The translations under genes were made by a program, and so were the position numbers. 64,000 nucleotides of DNA from Actinomycetota bacterium. Lineage in GTDB: Bacteria > Actinomycetota > Actinomycetes > Mycobacteriales > JACQDL01. The stretch is from NCBI GenBank assembly GCA_016201065.1, contig JACQDL010000044.1, positions 30,189 through 94,188 of the forward strand, read 5' to 3'. The notes beneath the pieces were generated by a model. That model was not told where the DNA came from. It saw only the letters and a list, made by a program, of their open reading frames with translations, and did no database searches. Shown here piece after piece: positions 1 to 9,421 of the stretch (its first letter is position 1; the number at the start of each line of letters is the position of its first letter).

Positions 1-141
1 GCCACGCTCGCGGTCAGCGCCTGGCTGGGTGCCCGGGTGTTCCGGGTGCACCGGGTGCGCGCCGCGCGCCGCGCGCTGGACATGGTCGCGTCGCTGCGCG
101 GTGACCGGCCGCCGGCGGTCGCCCGGCGGGGGCTTGCCTGA
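1..141 (+). CDS. C-terminal fragment of an unidentified protein (cut by window edge)
   Basis: Frame 1 is open from the first base to a TGA at 139-141 and encodes the last 46 residues of a protein whose start lies outside the window. The tail has a short hydrophobic run (LAVSAWLGARVF) followed by an arginine-rich stretch (HRVRAARRALDM), the pattern of a membrane-anchored or membrane protein ending in the cytoplasm. That topology is inference. No family can be named from so little sequence. Base composition is like that of the flanking genes. Confidence 0.5.
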   Translation, partial: ATLAVSAWLGARVFRVHRVRAARRALDMVASLRGDRPPAVARRGLA

Positions 142-225
142 GCCCGGTCCACGCAGCCCCGGCCTTTACCGAGCCCGAACAGGAGCGGAACACCGATCCG
201 ACGAAGCTGCCCCATCGTGGGCACC

Positions 226-774
226 ATGATTGCCACGAGATTCCTCAGCAAGGCCGCGGTCGCGCTGGTCATCGGCGGGGTCGCTGGCGGTGCCATCGCG
301 GGCGGCTTCAGCGTTGCGTCCGCCGTCTCCGGGTCCAGCGCGGCCACCGGATCTGGATCGGTCTCCGAGTCCGACCTGGCCGCCATGGCCGACCCGGCCA
401 CCATGTCCCACCTGGTGGGCACCTCCGGCACCGCGTCGGACACCACCAGCGTGGCGACCGATGCCGGCCCGGGCCGGCGCGGCCGGCTGGCTCACCGGAT
501 CGAGCACGGTGAGTTCGTCGTGAAGGGTAAGGACGGCAAGCCTGTCGACCTGGTGGTGCAGCGCGGCGAGGTGACCGCGGTCTCGGCGACCTCCATCACG
601 CTGAGGAGCGCCGACGGGTTCACCGCGTCGTACCCGATCGCGTCCACCACCAAGGTCTGGGTCAACCACAGCAGGCAGACCATCGAACAGGTGAAGGTCG
701 GCGACAAGGCCGGGGTGCTCGCCAAGAAGGACAACGGGACACTGGTGACGGCAATGGTGATCGTCCGCTCCTGA
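226..774 (+). CDS. Secreted hypothetical protein with a DUF5666-like C-terminal domain
   Basis: A protein of 182 residues. Residues about 5-35 form a signal-peptide-like segment: basic start (TRFLSK), hydrophobic core (AAVALVIGGVAGGAIAG), small residues after it. A Ser/Thr/Ala-rich linker follows. The last 80 residues read as a small beta-rich domain (VVKGKDGKPVDLVVQRGEV, then TSITLRSADGFTASYPI), resembling the DUF5666 pattern of a protein that tests a polymer or metal environment outside the cell; the function is unknown. The ATG at 226 is preferred to an in-frame GTG at 217 because it sits right at the signal peptide; no strong ribosome site decides it. A shared hairpin terminator lies just downstream. 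Confidence 0.65.
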   Translation: MIATRFLSKAAVALVIGGVAGGAIAGGFSVASAVSGSSAATGSGSVSESDLAAMADPATMSHLVGTSGTASDTTSVATDAGPGRRGRLAHRIEHGEFVVKGKDGKPVDLVVQRGEVTAVSATSITLRSADGFTASYPIASTTKVWVNHSRQTIEQVKVGDKAGVLAKKDNGTLVTAMVIVRS

Positions 775-797
775 CCCAGCTCGCCCGCGCCCAGCGG

Positions 798-834
798 CAC
801 GGGTCGGGCCGACCTCTGGCCGGTCCGACCCGTG
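798..834. terminator. Bidirectional hairpin terminator between two convergent genes
   Basis: CACGGGTCGG at 798-807 pairs perfectly with CCGACCCGTG at 825-834, and the stem can extend inward by about four more pairs. It sits exactly between the stop of the secreted protein (774) and the stop of the LOG-like gene (838). There is no long T tract, as is usual for actinobacterial terminators. The sequence is symmetrical, so it can serve both strands. Confidence 0.65.
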
Positions 835-837
835 CGA

Positions 838-1680
838 TCAGGTCCCGTTCGAGCGCCGCGCGGTCACCGGCGGGAAGACCCCGTTCACCCGCTCCGCCTC
901 GACGATGACCCGCACCGCCTCGTCCACATCGTCGGTCACCGTGAGCAGCTCCACATCCACCGGATCGATCTTTCCGTGTGCGGCGACGCTGGTGCGGAGC
1001 CACTCCACCAGACCGGCCCAGTACGCCGTGCCGAGCAGGATCACCGGAAACCGGGTGACCTTGCCGGTCTGCACCAGGGTGACCGCTTCGAACATCTCGT
1101 CCAGGGTGCCGAACCCGCCCGGCAGGATCACGAACGCCTGCGCGTACTTCACGAACATCGTCTTGCGGGCGAAGAAGTAGCGGAAGTTGATCCCGATATC
1201 GACCCAGTCGTTCAGCCGCTGCTCGAACGGCAGCTCGATGCCGAGACCAACCGACAGGCCACCAGCCTCCGAGGCCCCGCGGTTCACCGCCTCCATCGTG
1301 CCGGGACCTCCACCGGTGATCACCGCGAACCCGGCCTGGACCAGCGCTCCGCCCAGGCTGCGACCCATCGCGTACTCCGGGTCGTCCTGCGCGGTGCGCG
1401 CGCTGCCGAACACGCTCACGGCCTTGGGTAGCTCGGCGAGCAGCCCGAACCCCTCGACGAACTCCGACTGGATCCGCAGCACCCGCCACGGGTCGGCATG
1501 CACCCAGTCGGAGGGGCCACGCTGGTCGAGCAGCCGCTGGTCCGTGGTGCTCGCCGTGACCTGGCTGCGGCGCAGCAGGACCCGACCGCGCTGCTGCTCC
1601 GGCAGCGCGTGATCGAGGCCCGCTGGTTGCTGGCCAAGTACCGTCGGGAGGTCCGGATCTGCCATGTCGCCCGTCGTCAT
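838..1680 (-). CDS. LOG-family protein (TIGR00730; cytokinin riboside 5'-monophosphate phosphoribohydrolase type)
   Basis: A protein of 280 residues with a Rossmann-like fold typical of the LOG/YgdH group, which cleave nucleoside 5'-monophosphates to base and ribose 5-phosphate. The family signatures are both present: GGGPGTMEA (residues about 123-131) and PGGFGTLDE (about 187-195), the latter holding the catalytic and phosphate-binding residues. The N-terminal 80 residues are an extra region seen in the longer actinobacterial members. ATG 1680 was chosen over GTG 1689. The order dapE, small gene, LOG on one strand matches M. tuberculosis Rv1202-Rv1205, so this is probably the third gene of a dapE operon; the cellular role there is not established. 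Confidence 0.85.
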   Translation of the reverse strand: MTTGDMADPDLPTVLGQQPAGLDHALPEQQRGRVLLRRSQVTASTTDQRLLDQRGPSDWVHADPWRVLRIQSEFVEGFGLLAELPKAVSVFGSARTAQDDPEYAMGRSLGGALVQAGFAVITGGGPGTMEAVNRGASEAGGLSVGLGIELPFEQRLNDWVDIGINFRYFFARKTMFVKYAQAFVILPGGFGTLDEMFEAVTLVQTGKVTRFPVILLGTAYWAGLVEWLRTSVAAHGKIDPVDVELLTVTDDVDEAVRVIVEAERVNGVFPPVTARRSNGT

Positions 1681-1711
1681 GGCACCCACGGTAGCCGGCG
1701 CCCCGCCAACA

Positions 1712-2247
<536 letters not shown>

Positions 2248-2251
<4 letters not shown>

Positions 2252-3309
2252 CGGCCGCCAGCGAGATACCCGGCCAACCGCTGCTCGCATTCGACAATCA
2301 CCCGACCGTCCACCCATTCCGCACGGGTGTGAGCCAGATCAGGCTCACCGGGCCCGTAGTTCACCGCTGGCACGCCAAACCCCACGAACCGGGACACATC
2401 GGTCCAACCATACTTGGCCCGCGGCGGCAGGCCAACGGCCGCCACGAAGTCGGCGGCGGCCGGTGCGGAGAGGCCGGGCAACGCACCCGGCGCCGAGTCC
2501 ACGACCCGCAGATCGTGACCGTCGAAGACCTCTCTGAGGTGCCGCTCGGCCTGGGCGACGGTCCGATCCGGCGCGAACCGGAAGTTCACCGTGAGGTCGC
2601 ACTCGTCGGGCACGACGTTGCCGGCCACCCCACCGGCGATGCCGACGGCGTTGAGCCCTTCCCGGTAGCGGCAACCGTCGAGCTCGACCTCCCGGGGCCG
2701 GTACGCCGCGAGCCGATCGAGGACCGGGGCCATGCCATGGATGGCGTTGACCCCGAGCCAGGAGCGCGCGCTGTGGGCCCGCGTGCCACCGACCCGGACA
2801 ATCGCCCGCATCGTCCCCTGGCACCCGGCTTCGAGCTGCCCGGCCGTCGGTTCGAGCAGTACGGCCAGGTCGGCGACGAGCCAGTCCGGGCCGGTCCGGG
2901 CGAGCCGACCCAGCCCGTTCCGGTCGGCCTCGACCTCCTCGCAGTCGTAGAAGATGTAGGTCAGGTCGTACGCCGGCTCGGACAGGGTCGCGGCCAGCCG
3001 CAGCATCACCGCGTCGCCGGACTTCATGTCCGAGCTGCCGCAACCATGGATTCGGTGGCCGTCGATCCGGGCCGGCACGTTACCCGCGATGGGTACGGTG
3101 TCCAGGTGGCCGGCCAGCAACACGCGGCGGTCCCGACCGAGCCGGGTTCGCGCCAGGACGGCGTTGCCGTCCCGCCAGACCTCCAGGTGACCCAGCCCCC
3201 GCACGGCCTCCTCGACCAGGTCTGCGAGCGCTGTCTCATCCCCGGACACCGACGGCACATCGACCAACGCCGCGGTCAACGTCGGGCCGTCAGCTGTCAG
3301 ATCGAGCAT
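2248..3309 (-). CDS. dapE: Succinyl-diaminopimelate desuccinylase
   Basis: A protein of 353 residues of the M20 metallopeptidase family, hydrolysing N-succinyl-LL-2,6-diaminopimelate in the succinylase branch of lysine and meso-DAP synthesis (cytoplasm). Metal-site motifs are clear: GHLDTVP at residues 67-73, [12 protein letters not shown] at 89-100 with the bridging Asp at 94, and the catalytic acid pair in DCEEVEAD around 124-125. Length matches the actinobacterial DapE group. It is the first gene of a probable three-gene unit with the lipoprotein and the LOG-like gene. dapD and dapC lie within 8 kb. Confidence 0.93.
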
Positions 3310-3657
3310 TCCCGCAGGGTAGCCGGCCGCTGACCCGGGACCCCTCAGCCCTCTTCGGGTGCAGGAGTCAGGTTGGAGCTGGATCGTGGGCGTAGGTGCC
3401 GATGGTGCCGCTGGCGCCGGTGACGACGACGTTCACCCCGCGCCTCGCCTCACTGGTGCAGCATGGAGGCGACACCCTCATCACTGGCCTGGTAGGCCAC
3501 GCCACGCAGGACGGCGACCGGTGCACCGCGGCCGCGTTGCCCCAGCACGATCCCGGCGCCCGCCGTGGGTGGTGTTACGTTCGCGGTGACCCACGATCGG
3601 CGCATCCGGACCACCGGCTGTGCGCCCACCGGCATCCCCGGTGCGAGGAGGACATGA
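3310..3657. other. 348-base gap with small coding-like remnants, no intact gene
   Basis: No gene of credible length is seen. On the minus strand, 3368-3436 reads GTG then [14 protein letters not shown] and a stop, which is the TGxxGxxG nucleotide-binding start of an SDR/NmrA-like protein cut off after 22 residues. Another minus-strand stretch (3450 to about 3540) reads GAPVAVLRGVAYQASDEG, weakly like the end of an F420 gamma-glutamyl ligase. Both could be chance. The segment also holds the promoter and ribosome site of the downstream NUDIX gene (GAGGAGGA at 3643-3650). Confidence 0.3.
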
Positions 3658-4152
3658 GTGAACGCTCAGCAGCCGCCGGGGTGCTACCCGATCTCCGTGA
3701 AGGGTGTGGTCGTGCGGGCGGGGCGAGTGCTGCTGCTGAGAAACGAACGTGAGGAGTGGGAGCTGCCCGGGGGCCGCCTGGAGATCGGGGAAGCGCCGGA
3801 GGAATGCGTCGCCCGGGAGATCACCGAGGAAACCACCTGGCAGGTGGTCACCGGCCCCCTGCTGGACGTGTGGATGTATCACATCGTCCACGCCGAGCGG
3901 CACGTCTTCGTCGTCACCTACGGCTGCCACCTGCCCACCGGCGCCCAGACACCTGACCCGGTGCTCTCCCACGAACACACGCAGGTCGCCTTGTTCACCG
4001 AGGCGGAGGTGCCGGCCCTGGTGATGCCCCAGGGCTACAAGAACTCCATCGCCGCCTGGTACACGACCCTACGCAACGGGGACACCGGCACCGCCCGGGT
4101 GGACCGCTCCCAGCCCACCCAGCTGCGGTCGTCCCACGAGGCGACCCGGTAG
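3658..4152 (+). CDS. NUDIX hydrolase
   Basis: A protein of 164 residues that should hydrolyse a nucleoside diphosphate linked to another moiety. The NUDIX box lies at about residues 39-61: GRLEIGE, seven residues, then REITEE. The box's usual final glycine is replaced (ETTW instead of ExGU), a mild deviation. The start is GTG 3658, seven bases after GGAGGA; an ATG at 3654 is in another frame and too close. The substrate cannot be told. The next ORF begins five bases after the stop. Confidence 0.85.
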   Translation: MNAQQPPGCYPISVKGVVVRAGRVLLLRNEREEWELPGGRLEIGEAPEECVAREITEETTWQVVTGPLLDVWMYHIVHAERHVFVVTYGCHLPTGAQTPDPVLSHEHTQVALFTEAEVPALVMPQGYKNSIAAWYTTLRNGDTGTARVDRSQPTQLRSSHEATR

Positions 4153-4157
4153 CGGCC

Positions 4158-4490
4158 ATGCCCACACCCCGCCGGTGCCCGGCGTGCGCGACGCTCGTGC
4201 GTGGGGCCACCACCCAGGCGATGTGCCCGACCTGCCACGTCACCACCACCGTCCCGACCCCCGCACCCGACCCGGTACAGGAGCCTCGCCCCGCCCGCAC
4301 CGGCGACGTCCTCCCGGCGCTGCTCGCGCACCGACCGATGCGGCCATCCCGCTCGCCGCCGAGCGTCACGACTACTGAAACAGTCACTCAGAGAAATCCT
4401 GCCAGGTATCGCCGGGACCGTCGCCGGCCGGCGGGAACGCCGCGAGTTGGCTGGGGGCAATCTGGATCGCCTCACGGTAGGCGGCATTGA
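4158..4490 (+). CDS. Small zinc-ribbon-like protein (tentative)
   Basis: An ORF of 110 residues opening with CPAC at residues 8-11 and CPTC at about 23-26, a compact four-cysteine zinc ribbon (CxxC-x11-CxxC). The rest is Pro/Thr/Arg-rich and low complexity. It starts five bases after the NUDIX gene, so it could be its operon partner. Its last 107 bases overlap a well-supported gene on the other strand, so the true protein may be shorter or the ORF may not be expressed. The cysteine pattern is the only positive evidence. Confidence 0.35.
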   Translation: MPTPRRCPACATLVRGATTQAMCPTCHVTTTVPTPAPDPVQEPRPARTGDVLPALLAHRPMRPSRSPPSVTTTETVTQRNPARYRRDRRRPAGTPRVGWGQSGSPHGRRH

Positions 4491-4938
4491 GGCGAGCCAG
4501 CAGTGGTTGCCACACCGTGACGGCAGTGAGCGAGGTGGGGTCGTTGTCGAGCACGCCGCCACCCTCGGCGAACCTCGCGGTCGCCTGCGCCGCCGCCAGC
4601 GCGCCCGCGGCGTACGCCAGCGCCTGGCTCATCTGCCGGGCGCCACCGGCCAGCGAGCTCGCGATCACGTACGACCCCCGCAGGTCCTGCTGGGACAGCA
4701 ACGCGGCGGTCCCGCTCCACCCCTCGGCCAGCAGCTCACCGTAGCGGCGGAACCGACCGGCCAACGCGTCCAGCTCATCCGCCCGTCGAGCGTTGACCCG
4801 GGCCAGCTGGTCCAGCCATGCCGGATCCGCGCCGAGCACCATCGTCCTGATCAGACCGGCCCCGTACGCCAACATCGGCTCGGCCGGCTCGGGCTTCGGG
4901 ATCGGGTAGTAGTGCGGCTTCGCTCGCACCACCGTCAC
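4384..4938 (-). CDS. Hypothetical helical protein, partner of the WXG100-like gene
   Basis: A protein of 184 residues, mostly alanine-rich and predicted helical (for example YAAGALAAAQATARFAEG). The start is GTG 4938, which overlaps the TGA of the preceding gene in a GTGA junction; reading further upstream only extends into that gene's frame shadow. With its partner it resembles the paired helical proteins exported by type VII secretion systems or their scaffolds, but no WxG turn or export signal is seen here. The pair is far from the large EssC/EccC-like ATPase at 57,995. Function unknown. Confidence 0.65.
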   Translation of the reverse strand: MTVVRAKPHYYPIPKPEPAEPMLAYGAGLIRTMVLGADPAWLDQLARVNARRADELDALAGRFRRYGELLAEGWSGTAALLSQQDLRGSYVIASSLAGGARQMSQALAYAAGALAAAQATARFAEGGGVLDNDPTSLTAVTVWQPLLARLNAAYREAIQIAPSQLAAFPPAGDGPGDTWQDFSE

Positions 4939-5390
4939 CACACCCCATCCGGCTGGCCGACCCGCGGCTGGCCGGCACCCGCCGCGCCGACCTGGCCTGC
5001 AGCGCCGCGGTCGGCCTCGCGGTAGTTCCCGTTCGCCCGGTCCAACCGATCGGCCAGCAGGCCGAGCTGGCCGGCGACACCGGCGTAGAACGCCGAGAAC
5101 CGCTGCTCGTAGGCCGCATGAAACTCCGCGAACGCCCGCCCCGCCGGCCACCAGCCCGACTCGGCGCCCAGCCGTACCTGCGTACCGGGCGCGGCCGCCA
5201 CCGAGGCCGCCCGCAGGATCCAGGACCGCGACGGCTGCAACGACTCGGCGAAGCGCCGCGCGTCCCGCGCCACCCAGTCGAGCACAGCGAGATCGACGCC
5301 GACCTGCCGGCCACTGCCATCCAGCGCCGGCCAGCCCGCCAGCATTGGTTCCACCCCACCGGCCGAATCGCCCCGCTCACGCCCCGTCAC
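4935..5390 (-). CDS. WXG100/ESX-like helical protein
   Basis: A protein of 151 residues. The central part (SGWWPAGRAFAEFHAAYEQRF, with FSAFYAGVAGQLGLLADRL after it) has the length and heptad-like pattern of WXG100-type proteins, two helices that pair as a hairpin, with WWPAG in the position of the turn. This assignment is inference from pattern. The start is GTG 5390 because GGAGG lies six bases before it; an ATG at 5450 would add an unlikely acidic/basic leader. It is translationally coupled to the following gene and reads away from dapD, sharing its upstream region. Confidence 0.6.
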   Translation of the reverse strand: MTGRERGDSAGGVEPMLAGWPALDGSGRQVGVDLAVLDWVARDARRFAESLQPSRSWILRAASVAAAPGTQVRLGAESGWWPAGRAFAEFHAAYEQRFSAFYAGVAGQLGLLADRLDRANGNYREADRGAAGQVGAAGAGQPRVGQPDGVW

Positions 5391-5577
5391 GGCGCCCCTC
5401 CGTGTCGCTCGACCGTCGCCGTCGTCACACCATTCGATCAATTCCGGCAAACCGTATCAGCGGCGCCCATTGCCCCGCATGGGCGATTGTGGATAGACAA
5501 CCACCCAACCAGATGAGCGGCCACAGAACGGGCGCACCGGCGACCGCGCCCGCCGCCGCGCCGGTAGCGTGTGGCGG

Positions 5578-6522
5578 GTGACCGCCACGATCGCGCCCAC
5601 CGCGGCCTGGGGCTTCGGCCTGGCCAGCCGCACCGCGGACGGCCGCATCCTCGATACCTGGTACCCGGCACCAGCCCTCGGCCTGCCGCCCGCCGATGCC
5701 GAACCTCCCGCCGAGCTGACCCGCCTGCCCGGAACGGACGAACGACGCCGGGTCACCACCGAGGTGATCCGCACCGTCGTCACCGACCTGTCCGCGCCAC
5801 CCACCGACGCCAGCGACGTCTACCTGCGGCTGCACCTGCTCTCGCACCGCGTGGTGCAGCCCCACGGAGTGAACCTCGACGGCGTGTTCGGGTTGCTCGT
5901 CAACGTGGTGTGGACCGATCGCGGCCCCTGCGCAGCGGAGGATTTCGAGGCCACCCGGCTCCGGTTGCGGGCCGCCGGAGGCCCGGTCCACGTCTACGGT
6001 GTCGACAAGTTCCCGCGAATGGTCGACTACGTGCTGCCGTCGGGCGTGCGGATCGCCGACGGCGACCGGGTGCGGCTCGGGGCTCATCTCGCCCCCGGCA
6101 CGACCGTGATGCACGAGGGCTTCGTGAACTTCAACGCCGGCACCCTCGGCGCGTCCATGGTCGAGGGGCGGATCTCGGCCGGCGTCGTGGTGGGTGACGG
6201 GTCGGACGTCGGCGGTGGTGCGTCGATCATGGGCACGCTGTCGGGTGGTGGCGCGCAGGTCATCCGGGTCGGCGAGCGATGCCTGATCGGGGCCAACGCG
6301 GGCATCGGCATCAGCCTCGGGGACGAGTGCGTCGTCGAGGCAGGCTGCTACGTCACCGCGGGCAGCAAGGTCCTCCTGCCGGACGGTTCGGCGGTCAAGG
6401 CGGCCGACCTGTCCGGACGGTCCGGCCTGCTGTTCCGCCGCAACAGCCTCTCCGGGGCGATCGAGGCGCTGCCCCGCACCGGAGGTACCGATCTCAACGC
6501 CGCCCTGCACAGCAACGGTTGA
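5578..6522 (+). CDS. dapD: 2,3,4,5-tetrahydropyridine-2,6-dicarboxylate N-succinyltransferase
   Basis: A protein of 314 residues, very close in sequence to the M. tuberculosis DapD type. It adds succinyl from succinyl-CoA to tetrahydrodipicolinate. Visible are the N-terminal domain ([15 protein letters not shown]), the conserved [13 protein letters not shown], and the left-handed beta-helix with the active-site glutamate in [20 protein letters not shown] and [20 protein letters not shown]. It acts as a trimer in the cytoplasm. GTG 5578 is chosen to align with the family N-terminus; GTG 5569 is possible. The next gene starts five bases after the stop. Confidence 0.94.
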   Translation: MTATIAPTAAWGFGLASRTADGRILDTWYPAPALGLPPADAEPPAELTRLPGTDERRRVTTEVIRTVVTDLSAPPTDASDVYLRLHLLSHRVVQPHGVNLDGVFGLLVNVVWTDRGPCAAEDFEATRLRLRAAGGPVHVYGVDKFPRMVDYVLPSGVRIADGDRVRLGAHLAPGTTVMHEGFVNFNAGTLGASMVEGRISAGVVVGDGSDVGGGASIMGTLSGGGAQVIRVGERCLIGANAGIGISLGDECVVEAGCYVTAGSKVLLPDGSAVKAADLSGRSGLLFRRNSLSGAIEALPRTGGTDLNAALHSNG

Positions 6523-6527
6523 CGCCG

Positions 6528-7439
6528 GTGAGCGGGCGTACCCGGGGAACCCTGGTCGGCCTCATCGCCGCCGTGGCAACGGCAGGGCTGATGGCCTGGG
6601 CGATCGTCGGCGTGCTCGGGCTGGCCGGCCGGGTGGACCTGCCAGCCACGCCGCCACTGGCCCGCTGCGAGGCGGTCGGTACGGCGTACGTGGTGCGGCC
6701 CGAGCAGGCCGGCAACGCCGCGACGATCGTGGCGGTCGCGGTCCGGCGGGGCCTGTCCCCCCGGGCCGCCGAGATCGCGCTGGCCGCGGCGCTGCAGGAG
6801 TCGAAGCTGGTCAACCTCGACTTCGGGGACCGGGACTCGCTCGGGCTGTTCCAGCAGCGACCGAGTCAGGGCTGGGGCACTCCCACGCAGGTGCTGCAGC
6901 CGCGGTACGCCGCCGGGAAGTTCTACGACACACTGGTACGGATCCCCAACTGGCAGCGGTTACCGCTGACGGAGGTGGCTCAGCGGGTCCAGCAGAGCGG
7001 CTACCCGGACGCCTACGCCCGCTGGGAGCCGGAGGCGATCGCGCTGGTCCGGGCACTCACCGGGAAGGTCGCCGCCGGCCTGTCGTGCCGGTTCAGACCG
7101 GATGACCGGCCGGCGGAGCTGGCCGACGGGTCCGGCTTGACGGCTCGGGCCCGCGCGGCACTGGCGGCGGCGACCACCGAGCTCGGGGTGCGGCGGACCG
7201 GCATGACCGGCCTGGCCGGCGCCGCGGAGGGTCGCACCTTCGGTCTCCAGCCGGCCGGCTGGTTCGTGGCGTCCAGCCTGGTGGCGCACGCGATGGAGCT
7301 GGAGATCCGGCAGATCGGGTACGCCGGCCGGGTGTGGACACCGGACACCGGCTGGCGGCCGGAGGCCGATCCGCCCGCGGGACCCGCGAAGGGGACCCGC
7401 ACGGCCCCCACCGACCGGATCGCCGTGACGGTCGGCTGA
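6528..7439 (+). CDS. Membrane-anchored protein with a lysozyme/transglycosylase-like region
   Basis: A protein of 303 residues. One N-terminal membrane helix (GTLVGLIAAVATAGLMAWAIVGVLGLAG, about residues 6-33) places the rest outside the cell. The region AAEIALAAALQESKLVNLDFGDRDSLGLFQQRPSQGWG looks like a goose-lysozyme/transglycosylase core: a helix with the acidic residue in QES, then a GLFQQRP loop. This fits action on peptidoglycan, but activity is inferred. The start is GTG 6528, right after dapD; together they probably share a transcript. In related genomes such proteins carry uninformative names. Confidence 0.6.
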   Translation: MSGRTRGTLVGLIAAVATAGLMAWAIVGVLGLAGRVDLPATPPLARCEAVGTAYVVRPEQAGNAATIVAVAVRRGLSPRAAEIALAAALQESKLVNLDFGDRDSLGLFQQRPSQGWGTPTQVLQPRYAAGKFYDTLVRIPNWQRLPLTEVAQRVQQSGYPDAYARWEPEAIALVRALTGKVAAGLSCRFRPDDRPAELADGSGLTARARAALAAATTELGVRRTGMTGLAGAAEGRTFGLQPAGWFVASSLVAHAMELEIRQIGYAGRVWTPDTGWRPEADPPAGPAKGTRTAPTDRIAVTVG

Positions 7440-7666
7440 CGCACCGAGCCGCAGCACCCAACCGCCCGCTGATCCGGATTCACCCGATCGGGCCACTATC
7501 CACCGCGCAGGGGCGTCGTTGGGAAAGAATGGGGCGGCGCATTCCCGACGTGCGCCGCCCCTCCTCTATGGTCGGACCGTACGCTGGTACAGGTCATTTC
7601 CTGGCGGCGACCCGCCCTGGGGTCGGGTTGGCGCGCACTTGATCGATGCCGATCTGGAGGCCCCCC

Positions 7667-9367
7667 TTGCGGCTGATACCGCGCACCCGCCGCCGTGCTG
7701 CCATGGCCGCCCTCATCGGGCTGGCCCTCCTGATCTCCAGCGGGATCGCTGGCGCTCAGGGACAGCGCAGGCCGGCCGGCGCGCCACCGCCGTCCGCGCT
7801 GCAGCGCGACTTCACCGCGGCTGCCGCCGAGTTCGACGTGCCGGCACCGCTGCTGCTCGCCGTCTCCTACACGCTGACCCGCTGGGAGGACGGCCACGGT
7901 CGGCCCGACGCCACCGGTGGCTTCGGGCCGATGCACCTCACCTTCGTCAACGGGAACACCGCAGGCGTCAGCGGGAACACCGCGGGCCGGGTCACCGGCA
8001 GTCACCCCGCACTGGGCACCCTGGAACCGGCTGCCGCGCTGGTCCACGTCCCGGCCGGCCAGGTCTCCCGGGACGCCCGGCAGAACATCCGGGCCGGCGC
8101 CGCGCTGCTCGCCTCCTACGCCAGCGCGCCACGGCCGGCCACGCTGAACGACTGGTACGACGCGGTCGCCCGGTACGCGGGCGGCGGCACCCTCACCCCG
8201 GCCGGCCGGCTGCTCGCCGACGAGGTCTTCGGCGTGCTGGGTGCCGGTGCGCAGCGGGCCACCTCAGGCGGCCAGATGATGGTGCTCGCCGCCCAGGCCG
8301 GCACCCGCTCCGGTCCACCCCGAGCGGCCGGTACGGGTGGCGCGGCGCAGTGCCCCGCCGGGCTGACGTGCGGCTTCCGCGCGGCGACCGGTGCCGGATC
8401 GGCCCAACGGGCGACGGGGCAGATCCGCTACCTCGTGCTCGGCGCGACGGGCACGACCTACGAGCAGGCGATCGCGCAACAGATCAGCGCGGGCGGCGGC
8501 ACCAGCAGCCACTACCTCATCCGCGGCACCGACGGGCAGGTCACCCAGCTCGTCCGCACCGCCAACATCGCCCCGTTCAGCGACAACGCGACATTGGACG
8601 CCCGGTCGGTGTCGATCGGCCTGGACCGGCAGTCGGTGGTGGCCGTCGGGGAGTACTCCGACCGCACGTACACCAGCCTCGCCACGCTGGTGCGCTACCT
8701 CGGCACGACGTACGGCATCCCGCTGGATCGTCAGCACATCCTGGGCTGGGACGAGGTCCCCTCGGCCCAGCCGCCCACCAGCGGAGCGGCACCGGGGACC
8801 GACGGACCCGGTCCGCTGTTCGACTGGGGCCGCCTCTTCGACCTGCTCGACACGCCTCTCGTGGCGCCCAGCGACGACTTCGGGCAGCTGGTGGCGATCG
8901 TCCCGGTGTTCGGCAGCAACCCGTCCACCGGTGGCCGCCCGGGAAACTCCGCCCCGCTGCGTACCGCGCCGAACGAAAGCGCGCCGCTGGTCGGTGACCC
9001 GGCCGACACTGGCGACCAGGCGGTCGCCGGACAGGTGTTCGCGGTCGCCGGCCGGCTGCCCGGGTGGACCGCGATCTGGTACGCCGGCCAGCAGGTCTGG
9101 CTCCGGGACGGCGACGGCGCGGCCATCGTGACCCGGCAGGTGCGCGGCTCGCTGGTGACCCCGGCACCCGGGCTCGGCTCGGCGCCGGTCTACACCGAGC
9201 CCGGTCAGGCTGGTCAGCCTGGTCAGGCGGACGCCGCCGGGCGGTTCCTCGCCGCCGGCCAGTCCTACCCGTTGATCGACGAGCTCCCGGACGGGTGGGA
9301 TCTGATCGCGTTCGGTCACCGGCTGGCCTTCGTGCACGCCGCCGAGCTGTCTGTCTGGCCCGGCTGA
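7667..9367 (+). CDS. Secreted N-acetylmuramoyl-L-alanine amidase-like protein, apparently lacking zinc ligands
   Basis: A protein of 566 residues with a signal peptide (MAALIGLALLISSGIAGA), an N-terminal helical domain, an Amidase_2-like domain (about residues 245-395), and a C-terminal SH3-like part (IWYAGQQVWLRDGDGAAIV). The start is TTG 7667: GGAGG at 7656-7660 is six bases upstream, better than ATG 7646. Amidase_2 enzymes bind zinc with a His in the first strand (IVIHHTA), a His in GHxDV and an Asp in DPGP. Here the first strand reads YLVLGATG and the second site ILGWDEVP, so both histidines are missing, while SSHYLIRG and PGPLFDW remain. It is probably a non-catalytic peptidoglycan binder. 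Confidence 0.75.
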   Translation: MRLIPRTRRRAAMAALIGLALLISSGIAGAQGQRRPAGAPPPSALQRDFTAAAAEFDVPAPLLLAVSYTLTRWEDGHGRPDATGGFGPMHLTFVNGNTAGVSGNTAGRVTGSHPALGTLEPAAALVHVPAGQVSRDARQNIRAGAALLASYASAPRPATLNDWYDAVARYAGGGTLTPAGRLLADEVFGVLGAGAQRATSGGQMMVLAAQAGTRSGPPRAAGTGGAAQCPAGLTCGFRAATGAGSAQRATGQIRYLVLGATGTTYEQAIAQQISAGGGTSSHYLIRGTDGQVTQLVRTANIAPFSDNATLDARSVSIGLDRQSVVAVGEYSDRTYTSLATLVRYLGTTYGIPLDRQHILGWDEVPSAQPPTSGAAPGTDGPGPLFDWGRLFDLLDTPLVAPSDDFGQLVAIVPVFGSNPSTGGRPGNSAPLRTAPNESAPLVGDPADTGDQAVAGQVFAVAGRLPGWTAIWYAGQQVWLRDGDGAAIVTRQVRGSLVTPAPGLGSAPVYTEPGQAGQPGQADAAGRFLAAGQSYPLIDELPDGWDLIAFGHRLAFVHAAELSVWPG

Positions 9368-9407
9368 CGGGGAGCCGACTGACGGGGAGCCGGTTGACGG
9401 GGAGCCG
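9365..9407 (+). repeat. Three tandem 15-bp units including a stop codon
   Basis: TGACGGGGAGCCG occurs at 9365-9377, 9380-9392 and 9395-9407, a period of 15 bases. The first unit supplies the TGA stop of the amidase-like gene. The array lies in the 54-base gap between two convergent genes. No hairpin is formed. It looks like a recent slippage duplication. Confidence 0.75.
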
Positions 9408-9421
9408 GGTCGACGAGCGGG

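Noticed and set aside
3654..3665. ATG 3654 as start of the NUDIX gene
   Set aside because: It is in a different frame and only three bases from the ribosome site; GTG 3658 is in the NUDIX frame with seven-base spacing.
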